Shown here piece after piece: positions 53,748 to 61,402 of a DNA stretch of 64,000 bases. How positions within the stretch are numbered: the first letter of the stretch is position 1; each line of letters begins with the position of its first letter. Below the pieces are notes generated by a model. It was given only the letters and a program-made list of their open reading frames with translations, made no database searches and was not told where the DNA came from. Source of the DNA: JADGGM01 sp025449955 (GTDB lineage: Bacteria > Gemmatimonadota > Gemmatimonadetes > Gemmatimonadales > Gemmatimonadaceae); assembly GCA_036554285.1 (NCBI GenBank), contig DATBNO010000029.1, positions 62,001 to 126,000 on the forward strand, given 5' to 3'. The position numbers were made by a program, and so were the translations under genes.

Positions 53748-55856
53748 ATGGCTACTCAGACACGTGCCGAGCGCCGCACGGGCGCGACGCTCAACCGCGA
53801 CCAGCTGTTGGCCGCGTATCGGACCATGTATCTGTCGCGCAAGCTGGACGACAAGGAAATCCAGCTCAAAGGACAGAACAAGATCTTCTTTCAGATCTCG
53901 GGAGCCGGGCATGAAGCGGTCCTGACCGCTGCCGGCATGGCCCTGCGTGGCAGGCACGATTGGTTTTTCCCGTACTATCGCGACCGTGCCCTATGTCTCC
54001 AGTTAGGAGTGACGCCGGCCGAGATGCTCTACGAGGCGGTCGGCGCCGCCCGCGACCCCAGCTCCGGCGGTCGGCAGATGCCGAGCCACTGGGGCAGCAA
54101 GCGGCTCAACATCGTGTCGTCATCGTCGCCCACGGGCACGCAGTTTCTGCACTCCACGGGCTGCGCCGAGGCATCGCTCCGCGCGTCGCTGCTCTCGATC
54201 ACCGACGGGTTCGAGTCCGATGAGGTGACGTACGTCTCGGCGGGCGACGGCACCACGAGCGAGGGCGAATTCTGGGAGTCGCTCAACACCGCCTGCAACC
54301 TGGGTCTACCCGTCGTTTATCTGATCGAAGACAACGGATACGCGATCTCGGTGCCCGTCGAAGTGAACACGGCCGGCGGCAGCATCTCGAAGCTGCTCGC
54401 GTCGATGCCGGGCCTGCTCATCCAGGAAGTGGACGGCTGCGATTTCGTGGCGAGCCATGGCGCAATGACCAAGGCCGTCGCGTACGCGCGCGCGCGGCGT
54501 GGACCGGCGCTCGTGCATGCGCACGTGATCCGGCCCTACTCGCACTCCCTGTCCGACCAGGAGACGATGTACCGGCCGCCCGAGGAGCGCGACGTGGACG
54601 CGGCGCGCGATCCGTTAGTCACCTTCCCCAAATGGCTGGTCGCCGAAGGGCACGCAACGGAAAAGGATCTCGACGCGCTCCGCGCCGAGGTCGACGCCGA
54701 GATTCTCGCGGCGACCGACGATGCGCTCGCCCAACCGCAGCCCGGGGCCGACACGGTGATGTACGCCGTGTACTCGCCCGACGTGGATCCTACGAGCGAG
54801 CAGTTCGACACCGAGGATGATCCCAAGTTTTCGGGCGAGCCGACTACGATGGTGGACCTGCTCAATGCGTGCATGAAGGATGAGATGCATCGCGATGGAA
54901 GGATCCTCGTATTCGGCGAGGACGTGGCCGACGTGTCGCGCTCGCAATACCTGGGCAAGGTCAAAGGCAAGGGCGGCGTGTTCAAGGTGACGTGGGGTCT
55001 GCAGAAAGAGTTCGGCGGCGACCGCGTCTACAACACTCCGTTAGCCGAGGCGAACATCGCCGGCCGCGCGGTAGGGCTCGCCGTGCGCGGATTCAAGCCG
55101 GTGGTCGAGATCCAGTTCTTCGACTACATCTGGCCGGCGTACATGCAGATTCGCAACGAGCTGGCCACGATGCGCTGGCGGTCGAACAACGAGTTCAGCT
55201 CGCCTGCCGTGGTTCGCGTGACGTACGGCGGCTACATCCGCGGTGCGATCTATCACTCGCAAACGGGCGCGTCGCTGTTCACGCATTGTCCGGGATTGCG
55301 CGTGGTGTGTCCGGCCACGGCGCTGGACGCGAACGGTCTCTTGCGCACGGCGATCCGCTGCGACGACCCGGTGATTTTCCTCGAGCACAAACATCTCTAC
55401 CGCCAGACGTACAACAAGGGCCGCAATCCCGGGCCTAACTTCATGATTCCGTTCGGGAAGGCGAAGATCGTGCGCGAGGGCGCGGGCATTACACTGGTGA
55501 CGTACGGCGCGACCGTGCAGCGCGCGGTCGTGGCCGCCAATCAGGTGGCTGACGACGGGATCGACGTCGAGGTGATCGACCTGCGCACGCTGTCGCCGTG
55601 GGATCGCGACGCAGTGATGACGTCGGTGAAGAAGACGTCGCGCGTGATCGTGGCGTACGAGGATTCGCTCTCGTGGGGGTACGGCGCGGAGATCGCGGCG
55701 GCGATCGCCGATGAATGCTTCGCGTGGCTCGATGCGCCGGTGAAGCGTGTGGCGTCGACCGACACGTTCGTCGGATACGCGCCGTCGCTCGAGGATGCGA
55801 TCTTGCCGCAGGCGGACGATTTCGTTCGCGCCTATCGGGAGCTGGCGGCGTTCTAG
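53748..55856 (+). CDS. Fused 2-oxoacid (branched-chain) dehydrogenase E1, alpha and beta subunits
   Basis: TPP-dependent E1 of a 2-oxoacid dehydrogenase complex. The alpha half has QISGAGHEAVLTAAGMAL, FFPYYRDRALCLQLG and the TPP motif GDGTTSEGEFWESLNTACN...IEDNGYAIS. The beta half starts near residue 365 with VDLLNACMKDEMHRDGRILVFGEDVA and includes NTPLAEANIAGRAVGLA, EIQFFDYIWPAYMQI, LRTAIRCDDPVIFLEHKHLY and VIDLRTLSPWD. 702 residues in one chain, whereas most bacteria have two genes. The pattern fits the branched-chain (bkd) type better than pyruvate, but E2/E3 are not in the window. The ATG at 53748 follows AGGG. An intrinsic terminator follows. Confidence 0.9.
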   Translation: MATQTRAERRTGATLNRDQLLAAYRTMYLSRKLDDKEIQLKGQNKIFFQISGAGHEAVLTAAGMALRGRHDWFFPYYRDRALCLQLGVTPAEMLYEAVGAARDPSSGGRQMPSHWGSKRLNIVSSSSPTGTQFLHSTGCAEASLRASLLSITDGFESDEVTYVSAGDGTTSEGEFWESLNTACNLGLPVVYLIEDNGYAISVPVEVNTAGGSISKLLASMPGLLIQEVDGCDFVASHGAMTKAVAYARARRGPALVHAHVIRPYSHSLSDQETMYRPPEERDVDAARDPLVTFPKWLVAEGHATEKDLDALRAEVDAEILAATDDALAQPQPGADTVMYAVYSPDVDPTSEQFDTEDDPKFSGEPTTMVDLLNACMKDEMHRDGRILVFGEDVADVSRSQYLGKVKGKGGVFKVTWGLQKEFGGDRVYNTPLAEANIAGRAVGLAVRGFKPVVEIQFFDYIWPAYMQIRNELATMRWRSNNEFSSPAVVRVTYGGYIRGAIYHSQTGASLFTHCPGLRVVCPATALDANGLLRTAIRCDDPVIFLEHKHLYRQTYNKGRNPGPNFMIPFGKAKIVREGAGITLVTYGATVQRAVVAANQVADDGIDVEVIDLRTLSPWDRDAVMTSVKKTSRVIVAYEDSLSWGYGAEIAAAIADECFAWLDAPVKRVASTDTFVGYAPSLEDAILPQADDFVRAYRELAAF

Positions 55857-55892
55857 GCGGCCGCGGCAACGCGTCGCGATCGTTAGGCACGT

Positions 55893-55927
55893 CGGGGTCC
55901 GCGCAGCGGCGCGGGCCCCGTTTTTTT
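55893..55927 (+). terminator. Intrinsic terminator of the E1 gene
   Basis: CGGGGTCCGCGC pairs with GCGCGGGCCCCG (one G-T wobble) around an AGCG loop, followed by seven T. It is the clearest terminator in the window. GTTAGGC heptamers lie on both sides, at 55882 and 55931. Confidence 0.92.
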
Positions 55928-55931
55928 ATCG

Positions 55932-56186
55932 TTAGGCGGGTACCCGGGCGAGCTGGCGGACCTGTTGGCGCAACTCGTCCAGCTCCTTTCTGAGTGCCGC
56001 CGTCTCCTCGAGCTGTCTGAGCCGCTTCGCGAGCGCGGGCAGCGAGGGCGGTCCGCCGGACCCCGGATCGTTCCCGCCGCCGCTGTCGCCGTCGCCGAAG
56101 ACCGCTTTCTCGAGGCGCTTCGTGCGCGCGTTCAGTTCGTGCACGGTAGCAATCACCGTGGTGAGCAGGTCGTCATGCTTTTCCAT
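55932..56186 (-). CDS. Small coiled-coil protein of unknown function
   Basis: An 84-residue protein starting MEKHDDLLTTVIATVHELNARTKRLEKAVFG. It then has an Asp/Gly/Ser-rich linker (GDGDSGGGNDPGSGGP) and a heptad-like helix (LAKRLRQLEETAALRKELDELRQQVRQL). It starts inside the end of a small membrane-protein gene (14 bp overlap), so the two are translated together and may form a complex. The stop TAA lies in GCCTAACG. Family not recognised. Confidence 0.65.
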   Translation of the reverse strand: MEKHDDLLTTVIATVHELNARTKRLEKAVFGDGDSGGGNDPGSGGPPSLPALAKRLRQLEETAALRKELDELRQQVRQLARVPA

Positions 56187-56439
56187 GGAGGTCACCGAGG
56201 ATCGAGAACAAGAATGACACCGCCAGCGCGAGGAACGTGAGCATGTTCGAGGTGTCACGCCGCTTGATTTTCGCCGACAACGCCTTCGCTTCCGCCTGGC
56301 TGACCGCGTTACCCGCGTTCTGGAAGCGGAGCTGATCCCTTTTCGTGCGCGCTTCGTTGCCCCAGATGTCGAACCAGGTCTTGGCGACGAGAACCAGAAA
56401 GCCCAACGAGTCGGCGATGAGGTCGGCGTGTTTGAACAC
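56173..56439 (-). CDS. Small single-TM protein of unknown function
   Basis: 88 residues: MFKHADLIADSLGFLVLVAKTWFDIW, a charged helix (NEARTKRDQLRFQNAGNAVSQAEAKAL) and a C-terminal hydrophobic segment (NMLTFLALAVSFLFSILGDL). The N-terminal part may be a second, weaker membrane helix. It overlaps the next gene. Not recognised. The size and helix content recall small membrane adaptor or holin-like proteins, but no phage gene is nearby. Confidence 0.6.
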   Translation of the reverse strand: MFKHADLIADSLGFLVLVAKTWFDIWGNEARTKRDQLRFQNAGNAVSQAEAKALSAKIKRRDTSNMLTFLALAVSFLFSILGDLHGKA

Positions 56440-56541
56440 GGATCGGCGCTCCTGGCGGCACGGTCGAGGTCATACGACGGGGCCACATAATTCCGCCGAC
56501 CACTTGTTTGCGCAAGCCGCTCGCGGTCCATGCGACGAGCC

Positions 56542-56925
56542 TCAGGGTCGTTTCGGCGACCGCGTGGATCGCGGACCCATGCGTTCGGCGACGCGGGTCT
56601 CGACCAACTTTCGCACCAGCGCAGCCGGAAGTGGTTGCGTCGGGGGAAAGCGCACCGATCCCTTGGTCGTATCGTAGCGCGAGAGCTCGAGTGCATGCAC
56701 GGCGAGCGGATGCGCGCCTACGTGCAGCGCGCAGTGGTGCTTGGCCGCGGCGAACGAGACGAGCATGCGGCCACCCAGGCGATACGCCGGCATGTCGTAG
56801 CTGATGCACTCTTCGGCGCCGGGAGCTGCGGCGCGGATGATCGCACGCAGCGCCGCGAGGGCCGCGCGCTGCTCCGCCGTCGCGCGCGCGAGGTACTCGT
56901 CGACGGTTGTCGGTGTGTTCGTCAT
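56542..56925 (-). CDS. DUF1801 (YdhG-like) protein
   Basis: TVDEYLARATAEQRAALAALRAIIRAAAPGAEECISYDMPAYRLGGRMLVSFAAAKHHCALHVG and the late KGSVRFPPTQPLPAALVRKLVETRV match the DUF1801/YdhG pattern (the E-x-I-S-Y-xMPAY core). 127 residues with a basic tail. Cytoplasmic, function unknown. It is divergent from the S9 peptidase gene across 276 bp in which I see no further gene. Confidence 0.8.
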   Translation of the reverse strand: MTNTPTTVDEYLARATAEQRAALAALRAIIRAAAPGAEECISYDMPAYRLGGRMLVSFAAAKHHCALHVGAHPLAVHALELSRYDTTKGSVRFPPTQPLPAALVRKLVETRVAERMGPRSTRSPKRP

Positions 56926-57201
56926 CGCGGCCTTCCGTTAGGCAGTGTCCCGGGCGCTCAGCGCTCCCGCGCGCGGTCGAGTACCGGTTCGACGTCGGGG
57001 ATCGGGGTCCCATCGCAGACCTCGAGATATACGGGCGCATCGGCGCGCGCCGGCGCAGACACTCAGGCGACGCTCACGCCGACGCTCGCCGCTCGCCGCT
57101 CGACCGTGCACGCCGTCGGCAGTAAGTTGGTAGCAGCGGCCGGACCGGCCGGCGCTGCACCATCCACGATTCGTTCGCATCCGGACTCAAGGAGCCCTCG
57201 C

Positions 57202-59334
57202 ATGAAGCCGATGACGGCCGCGCTGTCCTTCGTCCTCGCCGCGGCGCCCGCGCTGGCCGGGCAGACGGTGAACACCTCGTTAGGCAACGTGCAGGGCCCG
57301 CACCCGTTCAACGTGCGCGACCTCGTGATGATGGATCGCGTGAGCGACCCGCAACTGTCGCCCGACGGCCGGTACGCGGCCTTCACCGTGCGCCGCACGG
57401 ACTATGCCGCCAACCGCGGCATCACCGCGATCTACGTGCAGGAGCTGAGCGGCGGCGCGGCGCCGGTGCAGGTGGTCGACAAAGCCGCATCGCCCCGTTG
57501 GGCGCCGGATGGCCATCACCTCTACTATATGGCCGCGGCCGACGGCGTCGACCAGCTGTGGCGCGTGGACCTGGCCACCGCCGGCGGACTCGACCTGGCG
57601 GGCCACGCGGCACCGGCGCAGGTCAGTCACACACCGCTCGATCTCAACACGTTCAAGGTGTCGCCGGACGGGTCGCACGTCCTGCTGTCGTACGAGGTGG
57701 ACACCGATTGCCCAACGCTGGCGTGCACAGCCAAGCGCATCGCCGACCGCGCCGCCGACAAGGCGAGCGGCACGCTGTACACGCGCCTGTTCGTTAGGCA
57801 CTGGGACACCTGGTCCACGGGCCGCCGCAATCAGCTCTATGTCGCGGCGATCGACGCCGCCGGCCAGATTCCGGCCGAGCCGACGCTCTTGAGCCGCGGC
57901 ATCGACGGCGACGTCCCGAGCAAACCGTTCGGCGACGAGAGCGAATTCTCGTTCTCGCCCGACGGTAAGACCGTGTACTTCGGCGCGCGCATCGCCGGCA
58001 CCACCGAACCGTGGTCCACCAACTTCGACGTGTACCGCGTGACCGCCGACGGATCCGCACCGCCTAACAACCTGACCGCGGCCAACAAGGCATGGGATGC
58101 GTATCCCGTGCCGTCGCCCGATGGCAAGACGCTCTACTATCTGGCGATGAAGACGCCGGCGTTCGAGTCCGACCGGTTCGGCATCATGGCGATGGACCTC
58201 GCCACGGGACGCTCGCGCGAGATCGACCCGTCGTGGGACCGGTCGCCGGGCGGCCTCACGATCTCCGAGGACGGCAAGACGCTCTATGCGACGGCCGACG
58301 AGAACGGTGAGCACCCGCTGTTCGCGATCGACGTGACTAACGGAAACGCGACCAAGCTGGCGGGCGACGGCACGATCGACGCGTACTCGCAGGCGCACGG
58401 ACACATTCTCTTCGCGCGCGACGATCTCAAACACCCTGCCGACCTCTATACCATCGACGCGCGCGCGGGCGGACACCCGGACCAAATCACGCACTTCAAC
58501 GCGACGGACCTCGCGAACGCGAAAGAAGCCGACTGGGAATTCTTCACGTTCACGGGAGCGAACGGCGAAACCGTGCAGGGCTACGTGGTCAAGCCGGTGG
58601 GATACGAGCCGGGCAAGACGTACCCGGTCGCGTTCCTCATCCATGGCGGCCCGCAGGGCGCGTGGGACAACGGCTGGAGCTACCGCTGGAATCCACAGAC
58701 GTACGCCGGCCAGGGCTTCGCGGTCGTGGCGATCAACTTCCACGGCTCGACCGGCTACGGGCAAGCCTTCACCAATTCGATCTCCGGCGACTGGGGCGGC
58801 AAACCGCTCGAGGATCTCAAGCTGGGCTGGGCGGCCGCGTTGGCCAAGTACTCGTTCCTCGATGGCAACCGGGCCTGCGCGTTAGGCGCGAGCTACGGCG
58901 GCTACATGACGTACTGGATCGCCGGCGTGTGGAACACGCCGTGGAAGTGCCTGGTCGATCACGACGGGGTGTTCGACACGCGCGCGATGTACTACGACAC
59001 CGAGGAGCTGTGGTTCGAGGAGCGCGAGAACGGCGGAACGCAGTTCGAGCATCCCGAAAACTACGAGAAGTTCAACCCGCTCGACCACGTGAAGGATTGG
59101 CGGGTGCCGATGCTCGTGGTGCACAGCAATCAGGACTTCCGCATCCCGATCACCCAGGGCATGGGCGCCTTCACCGCGCTCCAGCGCCGCGGCATACCGA
59201 GCGAGTTCCTCACGTTCCCGGACGAAGACCACTGGGTGCTCAAGCCGCACAACAGCGTGATGTGGCACGACACGGTGAACGCGTGGCTGGCCAAGTGGAC
59301 GGCCAAGGACGCCGGCCGCACCGCGTCGCGCTAG
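57202..59334 (+). CDS. Exported S9-family peptidase (prolyl oligopeptidase/acylaminoacyl-peptidase type)
   Basis: The ATG follows GGAG. A signal peptide (MKPMTAALSFVLAAAPALAGQ) precedes a beta-propeller with repeated SPDG blades (LSPDGRYAAF, VSPDGSHVLL, FSPDGKTVYF, PSPDGKTLYY). The C-terminal hydrolase domain has FLIHGGPQGAW, nucleophile Ser564 in GASYGGYMTYW, Asp in VVHSNQDFRIP and His in DEDHWVLKP. 710 residues, the normal size. It acts in the periplasm or outside the cell, cleaving peptides. The longer upstream reading is a shadow of the DUF1801 region. Confidence 0.93.
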   Translation: MKPMTAALSFVLAAAPALAGQTVNTSLGNVQGPHPFNVRDLVMMDRVSDPQLSPDGRYAAFTVRRTDYAANRGITAIYVQELSGGAAPVQVVDKAASPRWAPDGHHLYYMAAADGVDQLWRVDLATAGGLDLAGHAAPAQVSHTPLDLNTFKVSPDGSHVLLSYEVDTDCPTLACTAKRIADRAADKASGTLYTRLFVRHWDTWSTGRRNQLYVAAIDAAGQIPAEPTLLSRGIDGDVPSKPFGDESEFSFSPDGKTVYFGARIAGTTEPWSTNFDVYRVTADGSAPPNNLTAANKAWDAYPVPSPDGKTLYYLAMKTPAFESDRFGIMAMDLATGRSREIDPSWDRSPGGLTISEDGKTLYATADENGEHPLFAIDVTNGNATKLAGDGTIDAYSQAHGHILFARDDLKHPADLYTIDARAGGHPDQITHFNATDLANAKEADWEFFTFTGANGETVQGYVVKPVGYEPGKTYPVAFLIHGGPQGAWDNGWSYRWNPQTYAGQGFAVVAINFHGSTGYGQAFTNSISGDWGGKPLEDLKLGWAAALAKYSFLDGNRACALGASYGGYMTYWIAGVWNTPWKCLVDHDGVFDTRAMYYDTEELWFEERENGGTQFEHPENYEKFNPLDHVKDWRVPMLVVHSNQDFRIPITQGMGAFTALQRRGIPSEFLTFPDEDHWVLKPHNSVMWHDTVNAWLAKWTAKDAGRTASR

Positions 59335-59451
59335 CGCCCTACTCAGTTAGGCACACCGCGCGCGGGCCCGGGCGTGTGATGTCGTCATGATGTCCCACGG
59401 TACCGCGCGACACCATCGCCCGGCGACACGCACGGGCCCACCAATGCGCCG

Positions 59452-60162
59452 CTACGATTTGCCTAACAGAGCGCCGAGGGCGTCGAGCCGCCCGGACCAG
59501 TACTGTTTGAGACTATCGGCGGTGTCGCGGTCCGGCAACTTGGGATGCGACAGCGCCACCGAGCTCTTGGATGCGCCCTTGGAAAAGAAACCGACGGCAA
59601 TGATGTTGCCGTCCGGCCATCCCAGGCGGAGGGATTTGGGGGCGGTCGCGGTACGAACGGTCGCCGGCTCGTCGAGCCACTTCCGGCGTCGCGCCGCATC
59701 GAACCACGCCTCGAAGAGCGTCGACACCGGCACATCGAAGGTGCGCGACTTGGTCGCCTCGTACGAGCCGTCGCGCCGTTGGCCGCGCGCGCGCAGTCCC
59801 TTGATCCGCTCGTAGCCGACGGTCACCATCTGCGACCACCAGTCCGGCACCTTGTACTTCACATTGACTAACGCCACGATCTCGCGGTGCGACATCTCCG
59901 CGGCGCCGCGCCGGTCGAGTGCGTGCACCCACCGTTCCCAGGTACAGCCCGTATGCTTCTTGACCGCCGCGTCGCTCAATCCGGCACGAGCGGCGAGCGA
60001 TGCGGACGGCGGCGCGGCACCGCGCGCGGACGACGCACGGGTCGCAGCGTTAGGCGATTGACGTTTGGATTTGACGATCTGCGCGCGGGCGGCGGTGTAC
60101 GCTTCACCCGTCTTGCGCATGCGAGCACGAACGAGGCGCTTGAGATCCTTGTTACTCGGCAT
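59452..60162 (-). CDS. Two-part protein: basic N-terminus and C-terminal SRPBCC-like domain
   Basis: The ATG at 60162 follows AAAGGAG. The N-terminus (MPSNKDLKRLVRARMRKTGEAYTAARAQI) is a basic helical segment I have seen in proteins annotated with an AHSA1/SRPBCC end. The middle has SLAARAGLSDAAVKKHTGCTWERWVHALDRRGAAEMSHREIVALV, like DUF4287. The C-terminus (RTFDVPVSTLFEAWFDAARRRKWLD...KSLRLGWPDGNIIAVGFFSKGASKSSVALSHPKL) is the lipid/ligand-binding START-like fold. 236 residues. Function unknown. Confidence 0.72.
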   Translation of the reverse strand: MPSNKDLKRLVRARMRKTGEAYTAARAQIVKSKRQSPNAATRASSARGAAPPSASLAARAGLSDAAVKKHTGCTWERWVHALDRRGAAEMSHREIVALVNVKYKVPDWWSQMVTVGYERIKGLRARGQRRDGSYEATKSRTFDVPVSTLFEAWFDAARRRKWLDEPATVRTATAPKSLRLGWPDGNIIAVGFFSKGASKSSVALSHPKLPDRDTADSLKQYWSGRLDALGALLGKS

Positions 60163-60540
60163 GGTCACGACTCCTTTGGGTACACCACGGGCCGCTCCCC
60201 AGCAGTGCACGTGGTGACGCAAAGGACGACCATACGAATCCGGGAGTGTGCCCCCCTTTGCCTCGCGGAAGACCCGGCTGGGGCGGAGTCTCGAGAGGTT
60301 GGGCGTGGATCGGCGCCGCCGAATACAATGCGGCGGATCGATTGTGCGGTCAAGTGCTGGAACGGCCCGGTGCCGGTGCGCATGGCGGGCGGACACGCGA
60401 GTACGAAACCGCCCTAAAGCCGAGCGATCCTCAGGTATCCGTGCAGTTATCCGTTCAATCCGCGTCTGCAAAGCGAGGAAGCTCGCCACGCGGGACCAGT
60501 CGTTCGCGCCAGGATGGTCGGAAGCGCGATGCGCGCGACG
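60163..60540. other. 378-bp intergenic stretch
   Basis: No open frame here has a credible start, ribosome site or family motif. A 7-bp inverted repeat (CACCACG/CGTGGTG, 20-base loop) lies in the leader of the leftward gene. I see no terminator, tRNA or promoter that I would defend. Confidence 0.5.
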
Positions 60541-61305
60541 TCATTGCGCGGCCATCGCAGTGTTGCCGGAGAGCGTCCGTCGCGCCAATGCGAGGCGGGC
60601 ACGCAGGCCAGGAACGGCGCTCGCCGTCGCGGGATTCCGCGCGAGCTTGCCGAGTGCGTCGTCCACCGCGTCCAGTCCCAGGTTTGCACCGAGGCGCGTC
60701 GACGCTTGGCGCCAGGCGCTCTTGAACGCCGGGTCCGACTGGAGCTCCGTCTCGCCTAACGACTGCGCCTTGCCGATGACGTCGGACAGGGCCGTGATCG
60801 CCCGCTGCGCACCGGCGCCCGATGAGAAGGTGCGCGGGTTCCCGACCGCCTGGAGCTCCGGCATGCTCTCGACGAACCGATGCATGGCGGCGGCTTGCTC
60901 CGCGTTGCGTGGGTTGTTGGAGTGCATGAGCGCCTGCGCTGCGCCCATCATCGCGAATGGCGCCGTGGCGGCGCGGGTCAGCACCGGCGTTCCGGAGACG
61001 ACCCCCGTGAGTGGAAGCACGCCGAGTCCCACACCGCCAAGGATGTGCACCAGGTGCAGCACTTTGCCCTCGATGCCGAACGCGATGTGCGACACGTCGC
61101 GCAGCGGCGCGAACCCGAACACCGCGGCGCCGACGAGACTCGCCATCGATGCAGTCGACTGCCCCTCGATCTTGAAATGTTGGTACGCGCCGAGACATAA
61201 GATGGCGACGACCACGAGCCCAACGTGCAGGAGCACGCGCAGCGCGACGGAGCGCATGGTTGCTCGACGTGCGGGCTGCTGCTCAATGGCTTGGGGGTTC
61301 AGCAC
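60541..61305 (-). CDS. Hypothetical membrane protein
   Basis: GTG start at 61305 after GAGGAG. Predicted TM segments are ALRVLLHVGLVVVAILCLGAY, ASMASLVGAAVFGFAPL, and VLHLVHILGGVGLGVLPLTGVV with a possible fourth (APFAMMGAAQALMHS). A soluble helical C-terminus follows (PAFKSAWRQASTRLGANLGLDAVDDALGKLA). 254 residues. Not recognised. Confidence 0.65.
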   Translation of the reverse strand: MLNPQAIEQQPARRATMRSVALRVLLHVGLVVVAILCLGAYQHFKIEGQSTASMASLVGAAVFGFAPLRDVSHIAFGIEGKVLHLVHILGGVGLGVLPLTGVVSGTPVLTRAATAPFAMMGAAQALMHSNNPRNAEQAAAMHRFVESMPELQAVGNPRTFSSGAGAQRAITALSDVIGKAQSLGETELQSDPAFKSAWRQASTRLGANLGLDAVDDALGKLARNPATASAVPGLRARLALARRTLSGNTAMAAQ

Positions 61306-61402
61306 ACAACGCTCCTCGCGAGCCGGATCGGATGAGCATGCGCAGTGCCGGCAAGACGGTCAAGGTGCACGGGTGGTCGCGCGCAGCGATCTGACCCGCT
61401 GC

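Noticed and set aside
55932..56439. Prophage holin/accessory pair
   Set aside because: Only size and helix content suggest it; no phage gene, integrase or attachment site is nearby.
56530..57201. N-terminal extension of the S9 peptidase
   Set aside because: It is an antisense shadow of the DUF1801 gene. A signal peptide and ribosome site define the start at 57202.
60163..60540. Small RNA or small gene in the 378-bp gap
   Set aside because: No terminator, promoter, ribosome site or conserved-looking frame could be supported.
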